A stretch of DNA of 64,000 nt. Source: Nostoc sp. PCC 7107. Lineage in GTDB: Bacteria > Cyanobacteriota > Cyanobacteriia > Cyanobacteriales > Nostocaceae. Under the pieces are notes generated by a model, which had not been told where the DNA came from, did not search any database, and was given only the letters and a program-made list of their open reading frames with translations. Every line of letters begins with the position of its first letter. Positions within the stretch are counted from its first letter, which is position 1. The stretch spans positions 141,001 through 205,000 of the forward strand of contig NC_019676.1 in the NCBI RefSeq assembly GCF_000316625.1, written 5' to 3'. This document shows positions 19,092-28,515 of the stretch, in pieces. The position numbers and the translations under genes were made by a program.

Positions 19092-21266
19092 CTAATAGCT
19101 CTTGAAGACAGTTTTATCACCATTGCCAACCATACCCAAAATATTCAACCGGGAAAGTTTTAAGTTGTCAATAGCACGGTTAAGTACTAAGGACTGGGTT
19201 TTGCCAATTTTTACCACTATTAAAATACCGTCTGTATTTGGTGCAAGCAAACTAACATCAGCAAGCCCCACTAGAGGAGGTACATCATAAATTACTAAGT
19301 CAAAAGAATTATGAAACTCAGTCATCAGTCGCTTCATTTTCTCTGAAGATAGCAATTTTGTCGCATCCGGTGGTACTGGCCCAGAGGTAATTACAGATAA
19401 TTGACTCAACGTAGATATTTCCTGAATAGCTTCTCCTACTGGTAAATTAGTCGAAATTAAATTACTTAAACCCCACAGATTACTTAAATTTGATAAAGTA
19501 TGGATTGTTGGTCTGCGAAGATCAGCATCTACTAGTAATACTCTCTGACCCATTGCTGTAGCTATTTGAGCCAAATTAAAAGCAACTGTAGATTTCCCAT
19601 CACTAGGCATGGATGAAGTAATAATAATAGATCGGATCGGGTGATCGGAATTGAGAAGCTGAATATTTGTATAAAGCACCCGTAAAGATTCTAAAAAATT
19701 TGTATTATGGTGACTATTATCTTGAAGTGTGGCAACATTCAAATTAGGTAGAAATTCAGAGAAGTATTTTGGTAAATTTATCAAAGGAAGATTTCGAGGA
19801 AAAAAAGAGTCATCTTGCTCAGTCTGAATTTGCTTTTCAAAAGGTATACTACCTAGCAATGGTAATTTTACTTTTTCCTTTAAATCCTTAACACTATTGT
19901 ATGTACTGGCTAACTTTTCTAGTAATAAAGCAACGCCAATGCCTATGAGAATACTCGCTGCTAATCCTGATAATAGGTTCTTTTTTAAACTAGATGAAGT
20001 GGCAGGAAATTCTGGTTTAACTGGTGCTTGAACTAATTCCCAACTAAATTCTGTTTGAGATTTCTGAATTTGCAAAGTTTCACGAGTAGACAAAAAACGA
20101 TTAAGACTTTCAACAGCAACTTGTAATTTACGTTGCAAATCTGTATATTTTCGTGACAAAATAGGCAGTTGTTTGCGTTTTTGCTGCAATTCCTGTTCTC
20201 TTTTTGCCAGTGTCAGACTCTGTACTTCTAAAATTTTAATTCCAGTTGCGATCTCAGCACGTTTAGTATCTAAAAAGCGCTTGGCTTCTTGGTCAATTAA
20301 AGGCAACAAGCTGTCTCGCTTTTCTTTCAACGATTGTAGTGTAGGATTATCTGCTTGGAAACGAGTAGAATCCGCAGCTACCTGAGCATCTAATTGATTT
20401 TTCTGGCTGATTAACTGTTGATATAAATTTGCAGTAGTTAGTACTGCTTTCTCACCATCTGGTTGTTGCAGTAAATTTAAATTAGCACGAGCTTGTGCCA
20501 ACTGAAAATTAATTGTTTGTTTTTGGGCAGTTAAGGTTGCTGTCTCAGCATCTAGTGCTTTTGTTTCAGTTTCTGGATCGTTAAGATTATATATTTGTTT
20601 GAGAGTTTGCAGTTGTTGTTGCAGCTGATCAACACGACTTTGGGAAATTTTTAGCTGTTTTTCAACAAACTGAAGTCCTTGCCCTATTTTAGTTTGCCGT
20701 TTTTCTTTACTATATTCTAAGTAAGATTGAGCAGTTTTATCTAAAACCAGTTTAACTTTATCTGGATTGTTATCTCGATAACTTACTTGTATAATTTTTG
20801 TCTTACCCAGCTGAAAAACATTTAAAGAATTAGCTAGGAAATCATAACTGATATCTGGATAAGCAACTTGCACCCGTTTAACAACATCTTCCAAAATTAC
20901 AGGACTCTTAAGAATCTGAATTTGGCTATCATAATCTAGAGTAGATTGATTTGAATTGGCATTAGCATCCTTGATCACATCAACAGTTTTACTATCGTCA
21001 CTGACTGGTTCTACTAGAATCTGAAAATTGGCTTCATATTCTGGTTTTGTCGGATTCAGTGTTAAGCCGATAACAATACTGGCCATTGCAACAGTAGCAA
21101 CTCCAGCAATAGTTAGCCATCTTCGTTGTAAAATATCTAAAACTTCTTGAAAGTTCCAACCACCCTCTGATTCTTCAGCCCACGGCAGAGGTTGATTCGG
21201 TAAAAATTGATGCTCAGAGTTGCTATTATGTCCTGAGGAGGAATGTTGAGAAGGATGATTGTCCAT
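19092..21266 (-). CDS. Wzc-like polysaccharide co-polymerase / tyrosine autokinase
   Basis: The 724-residue inner-membrane protein is expected to control chain length and export of surface polysaccharide. The N-terminal Wzz domain (about 27-120) includes a membrane segment near 52-70 and is followed by a long coiled-coil rich in Gln and Leu (about 200-420). A second membrane segment is near 428-450. The cytoplasmic BY-kinase domain has Walker A MPSDGKST (K558), Walker A' LLVDADLRRP and Walker B LVIYDVPPL. The C-terminal tail GDKTVFKSY has only one tyrosine, at the last residue, whereas most BY-kinases have a cluster. Divergent from the polysaccharide run. Confidence 0.93.
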   Translation of the reverse strand: MDNHPSQHSSSGHNSNSEHQFLPNQPLPWAEESEGGWNFQEVLDILQRRWLTIAGVATVAMASIVIGLTLNPTKPEYEANFQILVEPVSDDSKTVDVIKDANANSNQSTLDYDSQIQILKSPVILEDVVKRVQVAYPDISYDFLANSLNVFQLGKTKIIQVSYRDNNPDKVKLVLDKTAQSYLEYSKEKRQTKIGQGLQFVEKQLKISQSRVDQLQQQLQTLKQIYNLNDPETETKALDAETATLTAQKQTINFQLAQARANLNLLQQPDGEKAVLTTANLYQQLISQKNQLDAQVAADSTRFQADNPTLQSLKEKRDSLLPLIDQEAKRFLDTKRAEIATGIKILEVQSLTLAKREQELQQKRKQLPILSRKYTDLQRKLQVAVESLNRFLSTRETLQIQKSQTEFSWELVQAPVKPEFPATSSSLKKNLLSGLAASILIGIGVALLLEKLASTYNSVKDLKEKVKLPLLGSIPFEKQIQTEQDDSFFPRNLPLINLPKYFSEFLPNLNVATLQDNSHHNTNFLESLRVLYTNIQLLNSDHPIRSIIITSSMPSDGKSTVAFNLAQIATAMGQRVLLVDADLRRPTIHTLSNLSNLWGLSNLISTNLPVGEAIQEISTLSQLSVITSGPVPPDATKLLSSEKMKRLMTEFHNSFDLVIYDVPPLVGLADVSLLAPNTDGILIVVKIGKTQSLVLNRAIDNLKLSRLNILGMVGNGDKTVFKSY

Positions 21267-22539
21267 TATTTATGAATATTTGGTAGTCAACCATACTAGA
21301 TTTATTTATAACAATTTTTTAGATTGAGTTTCTATAGCAGCCATAATTACTTAATGAGAGTTTTTGCTAAAATTTATACGGCTTATAAGAAATTTACTTA
21401 AAAAAGACTGTATGTAAAAGTAATTTTTAATACGGCTAAATCTAAAGAAAAATAAGTTTATATTTATACTAGTGTATGAATGTTCTATACTGAAATTAAA
21501 AATTTATTTTTAAGTTTACTAAGGGTTTAATATACATACACACAGTAAATTATTTTATGGTATTTTTTATATTTATTTTAGATGGAATTAATTATATGTT
21601 AAAAATTAATTCAAAATGACTGTTTTGAATTAACCATTTTCCCCTCTAGTCGGCGAGCGCTCATAAATAAATTTGCGCTAGTTATAAATAAGAAAAAACT
21701 TTACCTTCCTCAGACAAACTCTGTTAATTACAGATTGCTATGATTGTGAGTAGAAGTAAACACGTAACATAACTTACAAAACATAAACATATATACAAAT
21801 TACCCCAAACTATTGATTTATTCAATAATTATTATTAATTTAATATAATCTTAATGAGAGTCTGAGAAAGTCCTAGTTCACCAATTAGTTCTTGATGAGG
21901 AGCAGGAACTCTAATGTACATAAGAACTAGTACTTAAATAAAAATGTACTGTATGAAGATATTGTATAAAGCGACTTGAGCAAAATAAATTTTTGATGAA
22001 GCTTATGAGTAAACTTTGAAACATGATACTTTACTATTTAAGATCGTGATTAGCGACCTGCACGCAATTCATGGAAATTAAATGCAGTCACTAATAAGCA
22101 ACACAATCAATAAAAGCTAAGATTTCGCAAACAAAAGTTTCATATAGGAGGTAAATTAAGGTTCCATTGGAGAAGAAATAAAATTTGGAAATTTTATTTA
22201 GACGATCAATCTGCATCAGATAAAAACTTACTCAAAAAAAGTTTTATTTTTAAATAAAACTCATTGTATATTTTGTGTTTCCCTGTTTAAGAAAATTTAT
22301 TATACATAATAATAAAAATACACTTACCTATGTTAAGAATATTTCCTAGCTCTCGAAAATTATACGAGTAAGCTTTAAGGAAGTTTGATAGAGTATGTGA
22401 TTTTCATACCAGTTTTCAGTAAACTGAAAACTGGTATGAAAAACCCAGCATTAAATTGTATACATTAATGACTTAAGAGCTTTAGTGGTTCAGTTATATT
22501 TCCCTATAAATCTCTAAATTCTTAAGTAGGATAGCGCCG
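21267..22539. other. Long AT-rich gene-free region between divergent kinase and glycosyltransferase genes
   Basis: About 1.27 kb, very AT-rich, with no convincing open frame on either strand. It contains an AT hairpin (AGTTTTATTT/AAATAAAACT, 22240-22261) and a 42-base perfect palindrome at 22401-22442. The length and position suggest a regulatory region or long 5' leaders for both the wzc-like gene and the downstream run. I cannot assign promoters. Confidence 0.6.
22401..22442. promoter_or_regulatory. 42-base perfect inverted repeat upstream of the polysaccharide run
   Basis: TTTTCATACCAGTTTTCAGT, then AA, then its exact complement. The arms are 20 bases each, 98 bases before the first glycosyltransferase ATG. 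There is no T-run on either side, so it is a poor intrinsic terminator. An operator, an RNA stem in the leader, or a mobile palindrome are all possible. Confidence 0.6.
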
Positions 22540-23889
22540 ATGAGACTCAATGAATGGATGAACCAAAAATTTTTACAATCCATTTCTACTCGGTTAGAAG
22601 AAGAAAGTGATAATTCTTTCAAAGTTCAACAATCTATTAAATTGTCTGTAGTTACCCAATATTTCCCCCCAGACTATGCTGCTACCGGACAATTAATTGA
22701 GGAATTAGTAAAACAGTTAGGACAGCAAGGGGTAGATGTAGAAGTTTTTACTAGTCAACCTGGGTACGCGTTTAACTCAGCAGCAGCTCCATCGGTGGAG
22801 AAGTTAGAACGCCTCCGAGTTCAGCGCTCTCGGACTGCTCAACTGTGGCCAGGAAGAATTCGCGGCAAAGCTGTTAATGGTGTGTTGTACACTTTACGCG
22901 CTTTATTGTATATGTTGAGAGCTTGGCGGCGTAACAATGTAATGTTAGTTACAACAGCCCCACCATTTTTGCCATTATTAGGATATTTGGGGTATTTATT
23001 ATTTAGGCTTCCCTATGTCTGCATAATATATGATCTTTATCCTGATATTGCGATCGCTCTAGGTGTAATTTCCAAGAGTCATTGGCTAGTCAGAATGTGG
23101 CGCAAAATTAACCAACAAGTTTGGTTAAATGCAAAGGGAATTATCGTTTTAAGTCCAGCAATGAAGCAACGAGTATTAGCCCATTGCCCACAAATCAGCG
23201 ATAAGATTTCTGTTATTCATAGTTGGGCTAATCCAGATTTAATTGTTCCAATTGCTAAACAAGAAAACTGGTTTGCTTGGAAGCACAACCTTGTACAAAA
23301 GTTTACAGTTCTCTACTCTGGCAATATGGGGCGCTGTCATGACATTGAAACCATGCTAGAAGCAGCCAAGGAACTACAAGATGAAGCAATTCAGTTTGTA
23401 TGTATTGGTGGTGGAGCAAAGCGAGAAGAATTAATCAAGGAAGTAAACCGCTTAGGTTTGAGAAACTTTACATTTCTGCCATATCAAGATAAGCAAATAC
23501 TTCCATATTCTTTAACAGCCTGTGATTTGTCATTCGTGAGTGTAGATGAAACTACAGAAGGTTTGGTTGTTCCTAGTAAGCTTTACTCTGCCTTAGCGAC
23601 AGGAAGGCCTATAGCGGTCATTTGTTCTCCCTACTCTTATCTCAGACAATTGATTGCAGAGGCTAACTGTGGTGGAACTTTTGACAATGGAGATGGACAC
23701 GGACTAGCTCAATTTATTCGCTTACTGAGCCGCGACCCACAATTAGGAGAACGGATGGGAAAAGCTGGTCGCCAATATTTGCGATCGCATTTCACACCTA
23801 AGCTAATCTCTCAACAGTATTTTGATGTTTTACAGCAAGCAATAGCCTCTGATGAAGTGATCTCTGTGTCTCAAGTGCAGACAAAGTAA
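22540..23889 (+). CDS. WbuB-like family 4 glycosyltransferase
   Basis: The 449-residue GT-B enzyme opens the polysaccharide run. After a 33-residue extra N-terminus the conserved domain begins at LSVVTQYFPPDYAATGQLIE, a WbuB/WcaI-like signature. The donor half contains YSGNMGRCHDIETMLEAA and TEGLVVPSKLYSALATGRPIAVI. A hydrophobic stretch (FLPLLGYLGYLLFRLPYVCIIYDLYPD, shown in parts near residues 144-170) suggests membrane contact. The ATG at 22540 has a weak TAGGA 10 bases upstream; an alternative ATG is at 22558. Sugar specificity is unknown. Confidence 0.9.
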   Translation: MRLNEWMNQKFLQSISTRLEEESDNSFKVQQSIKLSVVTQYFPPDYAATGQLIEELVKQLGQQGVDVEVFTSQPGYAFNSAAAPSVEKLERLRVQRSRTAQLWPGRIRGKAVNGVLYTLRALLYMLRAWRRNNVMLVTTAPPFLPLLGYLGYLLFRLPYVCIIYDLYPDIAIALGVISKSHWLVRMWRKINQQVWLNAKGIIVLSPAMKQRVLAHCPQISDKISVIHSWANPDLIVPIAKQENWFAWKHNLVQKFTVLYSGNMGRCHDIETMLEAAKELQDEAIQFVCIGGGAKREELIKEVNRLGLRNFTFLPYQDKQILPYSLTACDLSFVSVDETTEGLVVPSKLYSALATGRPIAVICSPYSYLRQLIAEANCGGTFDNGDGHGLAQFIRLLSRDPQLGERMGKAGRQYLRSHFTPKLISQQYFDVLQQAIASDEVISVSQVQTK

Positions 23890-24255
23890 GCTTTAATGGA
23901 GTCTTCATTTTATCCTGGAAAAACCTTAAGTTTAGTGTTGTGTTTCAACAGTGCAATTTTGATAATTTATTAATGCTCTGTTGATATTAAACTCACTAAT
24001 AACTGATATGTATATTTTTATGGTAGGAGGAACATAATATTCAAAAGCTTACTCTAATTAATCTATCTGAATAGACTATAACCAGACTAAAATAGATTAT
24101 TTAGCAATAGCAAGCTGAATAAATTGTTAGGAGAAGTATTCCAACTAGAATTAGTAGTCAAATTTGTAAATATTTAGGAGATGGGCTTCGATGGTCATTT
24201 TGATCTCAGTCCCTCCAAATAAACCTTCCTTACTTATCTATTTTGTAGTTCATCA
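23890..24255. other. Gene-free spacer within the polysaccharide run
   Basis: AT-rich, 366 bases. No convincing frame, repeat or hairpin was noticed. The gap may hold an internal promoter for the genes from 24256 on. Confidence 0.45.
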
Positions 24256-24699
24256 ATGTGGGAGGCAAAATTGCAGAGAAGGTGTGACCGAAATCGGAAG
24301 CGTTCAAAAAGAAGGGCGATCTACTGCCCATTTCACAGTTGCTATATAGATAGCGTCAGTCAGAAATATCAAATATTTGCTGAAAAACCAGGCCAATTGC
24401 AGCAACGAGGCGTGAGTAGGCGTAATGCTTTAATGCTAATAGCCAGCCACACAACAGTTACCATAGAAGGAGAATGGCTAGAAGCTTTTTGGTGTGAAGA
24501 ATGCCAGCAAACAAAATGGTATCATGTACAAAAATCTGGCGATCGCACCTATAAACTTTCACTAGCCCCACAAGAACTTTGGCAGCAAGCAACAGGAGTT
24601 ATCCATCCAAATGGAAATCCTTCTGTTGGAGAGTTCACTCGTAGGCAATCAAGACTAGTTGGTTATCACGGTATGAAAGATTTCCAGTTTGTAGGTTAA
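24256..24699 (+). CDS. Unknown protein with CPxHxC and CxxC (zinc-ribbon-like)
   Basis: A 147-residue protein I cannot assign. The N-terminus is strongly basic (LQRRCDRNRKRSKRRA). C24, H27 and C29 (YCPFHSCY) and C80, C83 and H90 (WCEECQQTKWYH) could form one zinc site with two knuckles. Between them is GVSRRNALMLIASHTTVTIEG; the C-terminal third (QATGVIHPNGNPSVGEFTRR) looks compact and polar. No signal peptide or membrane segment. It sits between a glycosyltransferase and the Wzm/Wzt exporter, 31 bases before wzm, which implies a role linked to polysaccharide output or its control. The start is the first ATG and has no clear ribosome-binding site. Confidence 0.7.
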   Translation: MWEAKLQRRCDRNRKRSKRRAIYCPFHSCYIDSVSQKYQIFAEKPGQLQQRGVSRRNALMLIASHTTVTIEGEWLEAFWCEECQQTKWYHVQKSGDRTYKLSLAPQELWQQATGVIHPNGNPSVGEFTRRQSRLVGYHGMKDFQFVG

Positions 24700-24730
24700 C
24701 TGTTACAGATTAAGATCCTCAATAAATACT

Positions 24731-25570
24731 ATGAGTAGTCAAGATATAGCTTCTACACAAGAGCTAGTACTGGAAGCTGGAAAAGTGGAGCGACAGTATT
24801 GGCAAGACTTGTGGCGCTATCGGGAACTGTTATATTTTCTTGCGTGGCGTGATATTTTGGTGCGTTATAAGCAAACTGTGGTTGGTTTAGCGTGGGCGTT
24901 AATCCGACCATTTTTGACTATGGTTGTATTTACTGTAGTGTTTGGCAATTTAGCAAAATTACCCTCATCAGTACCTTATCCAATTCTTGTTTTCGCTGCG
25001 ATGTTGCCTTGGCAATTTTTTGCCAATTCCCTTAGCGACTGTAGCAACAGCCTAATTGGCAATGCCAACTTGATATCGAAGGTCTACTTTCCTCGCCTGA
25101 TTGTGCCACTGAGTTCAGTAATTGTCAGCTTTGTAGATTTTATGATTTCTGGCATAATTCTACTTGCACTTATGGCTTGGTATAATTTTGTGCCTGACTG
25201 GCGGATATTGACGCTGCCCTTATTTATTGCGATAGCTTTTGCTGCTTCATCTGGAGTTGGGCTGTGGTTTGCAGCATTAAATGTAGAATATCGTGACTTC
25301 CGCTATATCGTGCCATTTATTGTCCAATTTGGATTATACGTATCACCAGTTGGTTTTAGTAGCAATCTTGTACCAGAAAAGTGGCGATTACTGTATTCAT
25401 TAAATCCAATGGTAGGAGTGATTGATGGATTTCGTTGGGCTATTCTTGGTGGTGATGCCAAAATTTACTGGCCAGGATTTACCTTATCTCTAGCCTTAGT
25501 TTTACTGTTACTGCTAAGTGGCATCTGGTATTTCCGCAAAGTAGAACGGACATTTGCTGACGTAATTTAG
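24731..25570 (+). CDS. wzm: ABC-2 polysaccharide exporter permease (Wzm)
   Basis: The 279-residue integral membrane subunit of an ABC exporter carries completed or lipid-linked polysaccharide across the inner membrane. The family start LLYFLAWRDILVRYKQTVVG is followed by about six hydrophobic segments (near 50-70, 77-98, 120-147, 157-181, 191-207, 253-268) and the conserved LNPMVGVIDGFRWAILG. The ATPase gene follows after 15 bases, so the two are certainly coexpressed. Length is normal for Wzm/KpsM-type permeases. Confidence 0.93.
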   Translation: MSSQDIASTQELVLEAGKVERQYWQDLWRYRELLYFLAWRDILVRYKQTVVGLAWALIRPFLTMVVFTVVFGNLAKLPSSVPYPILVFAAMLPWQFFANSLSDCSNSLIGNANLISKVYFPRLIVPLSSVIVSFVDFMISGIILLALMAWYNFVPDWRILTLPLFIAIAFAASSGVGLWFAALNVEYRDFRYIVPFIVQFGLYVSPVGFSSNLVPEKWRLLYSLNPMVGVIDGFRWAILGGDAKIYWPGFTLSLALVLLLLLSGIWYFRKVERTFADVI

Positions 25571-25585
25571 AAAGGAGTAAAGCAG

Positions 25586-26875
25586 ATGTCAGAAACTGTA
25601 ATTCGTGTTGAAAATCTTAGTAAAAAATATATCATTAGTCATCAGCAGGAGAACTCCGGTCGCTTTCGCTATAAAGCTTTACGTGATGTGATTGCTGATG
25701 GCACTAAATATGTGACTCAGAAACTCCTAAAACCAGCCGATAACAAAATAAACAATCCATATATTGAAGAATTTTGGGCATTGAATGATGTTTCCTTTGA
25801 GATTAAACAAGGTGAAGCCATTGGTGTGATTGGACGTAATGGCGCAGGTAAATCAACTCTCCTCAAAATTTTGAGTCGCATTACCGAACCAAGTAAAGGG
25901 CGTATTACTATCCAAGGAAGGGTAGCAAGTTTATTAGAAGTAGGAACAGGATTTCACCCAGAACTGACAGGTAGAGAAAACATCTATCTCAATGGTTCTG
26001 TTCTGGGGATGAGTAGAGTAGAAATTAAGCAGAAATTTGATGAAATAGTCGCCTTTGCTGAAGTTGAGAAATTTTTAGACACACCAGTGAAGCGCTATTC
26101 TTCTGGAATGTATGTGCGCCTAGCATTTTCTGTTGCTGCTCATTTAGAGCCAGAAATTTTAATTGTTGATGAAGTTTTGGCTGTAGGTGATTCAGCATTT
26201 CAGAAGAAGTGCTTGGGGAAAATGGATGATGTCGCAACCAAACAAGGGCGGACAGTTCTATTTGTTAGCCATAGTATGACAGCGATCGCCCAACTAACCA
26301 AACGTTGCATATTACTTTCTAAAGGCAATATTCAGTTTGATGGTAGTACTAATAAAGCTGTACAGCTTTATTTAGTTGGACAAAAAGATGATTCCATACC
26401 ACAGGCATACTACCAAGCACCTGTAAATAAACCTGGCAATTACATCGCTTGGGCGCGAGTGCATACATCTGAAGCAGAGGGAATTCACTGTTGGGGCGAA
26501 CCAATCAACGTTGAGTTTGCATTACACATTACTCAACCTCATGACAGTCTGCGCTTTTCTTTTCAGATAGTCAATTCTTTACAGCAACCGATTTGTATTT
26601 TTTGGTTTTTTGAATCAAATGCTCCCTTCTGTCAAAAACCTGGAACATTTATTCTCCGGTGTGAAATTCCGAAATCAAGACTTTATATGGGTTCATACAC
26701 CTTAACAACATGGTTGTCTGAAAGACGTAGCGAGACTTTACTAGAAAATCTCAGAGAAATTTGCCCGTTTGAAGTAACCATGCACAAATTTGAGCGTCCA
26801 GATTATGAATGGCAGCCTGATGAGTGTATTTATTTAGAAGATGCCGTTTGGCAATCTGTGGAACAAATTTTATAA
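25586..26875 (+). CDS. wzt: ABC polysaccharide exporter ATPase with C-terminal Wzt domain
   Basis: The 429-residue ATP-binding partner of Wzm. Motifs: Walker A GRNGAGKST (83-91), signature YSSGM (171-175), Walker B ILIVDE (191-196) and the switch H229. Residues about 290-429 form an extra beta-rich domain like Wzt-C, which in O-antigen systems binds the modified chain end and couples termination to export. A long insertion precedes the Walker A region (residues 20-60). The start is ATG with GAAAGGAGT about 10 bases upstream. This architecture argues for ABC-dependent rather than Wzx-dependent export. Confidence 0.93.
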   Translation: MSETVIRVENLSKKYIISHQQENSGRFRYKALRDVIADGTKYVTQKLLKPADNKINNPYIEEFWALNDVSFEIKQGEAIGVIGRNGAGKSTLLKILSRITEPSKGRITIQGRVASLLEVGTGFHPELTGRENIYLNGSVLGMSRVEIKQKFDEIVAFAEVEKFLDTPVKRYSSGMYVRLAFSVAAHLEPEILIVDEVLAVGDSAFQKKCLGKMDDVATKQGRTVLFVSHSMTAIAQLTKRCILLSKGNIQFDGSTNKAVQLYLVGQKDDSIPQAYYQAPVNKPGNYIAWARVHTSEAEGIHCWGEPINVEFALHITQPHDSLRFSFQIVNSLQQPICIFWFFESNAPFCQKPGTFILRCEIPKSRLYMGSYTLTTWLSERRSETLLENLREICPFEVTMHKFERPDYEWQPDECIYLEDAVWQSVEQIL

Positions 26876-26894
26876 CAGCAAAAGGTAAAGCAAG

Positions 26895-27401
26895 GTGCCA
26901 ATCAACGATGATGTCAAATTAGGCAAAAATGTCAAAATTTTTCATGCCAATCTTGTAAATCTTTACGGTTGTCAAATCGGTGACGAAACCAAGATAGGCG
27001 CTTTTGTAGAAATTCAGAAAGATGTGATTATCGGTGACCGATGTAAGATTTCATCACATAGCTTTTTGTGTGAAGGTGTTGTCCTCGAAAACGAAGTCTT
27101 TATTGGTCACGGAGTTATGTTTACCAATGACACTTATCCCCGTGCCACTAATGAAGATGGTAGTTTAAAAACAGGAGATGATTGGTGTGTCGTCAAGACC
27201 CTAGTTAAAAAATGTGCCTCTATTGGCAGTAACGCCACTATCTTACCAGGAGTGACTGTTGGAGAAAAAGCTATTGTTGGCTCTGGTGCAGTAGTCACTA
27301 AAAATGTTCCTGATTATGCAATTGTAGTTGGAGTCCCAGCTAAAGTCATAGGTGATGTACGCGATCGCCAAAACTTAGAAATGTCCACTAGTCTTTTGTG
27401 A
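26895..27401 (+). CDS. WbpD/WlbB-like sugar N-acetyltransferase (hexapeptide repeat)
   Basis: The 168-residue left-handed beta-helix acetyltransferase has repeated I/V-G-x4 units ([50 protein letters not shown]). The segment [17 protein letters not shown] is characteristic of WbpD/WlbB, which acetylate the 3-amino group of UDP-GlcNAc3NA; dTDP-3-aminosugar acetyltransferases are similar. The start is GTG at 26895, 19 bases after wzt. The dehydrogenase-like and aminotransferase genes that follow complete the usual trio for a 2,3-diacetamido sugar. Confidence 0.85.
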   Translation: MPINDDVKLGKNVKIFHANLVNLYGCQIGDETKIGAFVEIQKDVIIGDRCKISSHSFLCEGVVLENEVFIGHGVMFTNDTYPRATNEDGSLKTGDDWCVVKTLVKKCASIGSNATILPGVTVGEKAIVGSGAVVTKNVPDYAIVVGVPAKVIGDVRDRQNLEMSTSLL

Positions 27402-27477
27402 TATCCTTCTTTGTTGCCACTTTTCAATAGCAGCAATTGATAATACCTAAAAAATAAATTCTCATTAGTTAAAAGCA

Positions 27478-28515
27478 ATGGTAAACAACATTAATATCGG
27501 TGTCATCGGCTATGGCTATTGGGGCCCAAATCTGGTAAGAAATTTTGTAGAAATGCCAGGAGTTCAGGTTAGAACCGTTAGCGATTTTAACCCACAACTA
27601 CTAGCAAAGGTACAAGCTCGGTATCCGACAATTCAAGTTACTAAAGATTGCCGAGATATATTTACAGATCCAAAAATTGACGCTGTAGCGATCGCCACAC
27701 CAGTTTCAACTCACTTTGAATTAGCTTTAGCAGCCTTGCAAGCTGGTAAACACGTGATGGTAGAAAAACCAATGACAACTACCTCCGAGCAAGCAATGCG
27801 GCTGATTGAAGAGGCAGAAAAACGCAACCTAGTGTTAATGGTCGATCACACCTTTGTGTATACGGGTGCTGTCCGCAAAATGCACGATTTGATCGCCACT
27901 AATTCACTAGGTGATATTTACTACTACGATTCTGTCCGCGTCAACCTCGGACTGTTTCAGCATGATGTAAATGTCATCTGGGATTTGGCAGTCCACGACC
28001 TCTCAATCATGAGCTACCTATTGCCATCTCAGCCTTATGCTGTCTCGGCTACAGGCATCAGCCACGTTCCTGGAGAACCAGAAAATATCGCCTACTTGAC
28101 CTTATTTTTTGAAAAAAATCTCATTGCTCACATTAATGTGAATTGGTTAGCACCAGTAAAAATCCGTCGCACATTGATTGGTGGTAGTCAACGGATGATT
28201 GTTTACGATGACTTAGAACCAAGTGAGAAAGTCAAGATTTACGACAAGGGTATTACACTTAATGGCAACTCCGAAAGCGTGTATCAAATGATGATTGGTT
28301 ATCGCACAGGGGATATGTACTCACCCAAATTAGATATGACAGAGGCATTGAAAACAGAGGGATTACACTTCATTAATTGTATTGAAAAAGGCGATCGCCC
28401 CATTACTGATGGAGAAGCAGGACTACGAGTAGTCAGAATTCTCGAAGCTGCAACCCAGTCTCTCAAGCAGCAAGGCCGATTAATTGAACTGAATATGGCA
28501 GAGGTAGCAGCGTGA
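27478..28515 (+). CDS. Gfo/Idh/MocA-family sugar dehydrogenase (WbpB-like)
   Basis: The 345-residue NAD(P)-dependent oxidoreductase has the Rossmann motif GYGYWG (G11, G13, G16) and the family signature EKP (96-98, MVEKPMTT). [11 protein letters not shown] resembles the catalytic His region. In WbpB/WlbA the enzyme oxidises C3 of a UDP-GlcNAc-derived uronic acid, forming the substrate of the next aminotransferase. The aminotransferase start overlaps the stop codon here (GTGA), a translational-coupling arrangement. The exact nucleotide sugar is inferred from neighbours. Confidence 0.88.
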   Translation: MVNNINIGVIGYGYWGPNLVRNFVEMPGVQVRTVSDFNPQLLAKVQARYPTIQVTKDCRDIFTDPKIDAVAIATPVSTHFELALAALQAGKHVMVEKPMTTTSEQAMRLIEEAEKRNLVLMVDHTFVYTGAVRKMHDLIATNSLGDIYYYDSVRVNLGLFQHDVNVIWDLAVHDLSIMSYLLPSQPYAVSATGISHVPGEPENIAYLTLFFEKNLIAHINVNWLAPVKIRRTLIGGSQRMIVYDDLEPSEKVKIYDKGITLNGNSESVYQMMIGYRTGDMYSPKLDMTEALKTEGLHFINCIEKGDRPITDGEAGLRVVRILEAATQSLKQQGRLIELNMAEVAA

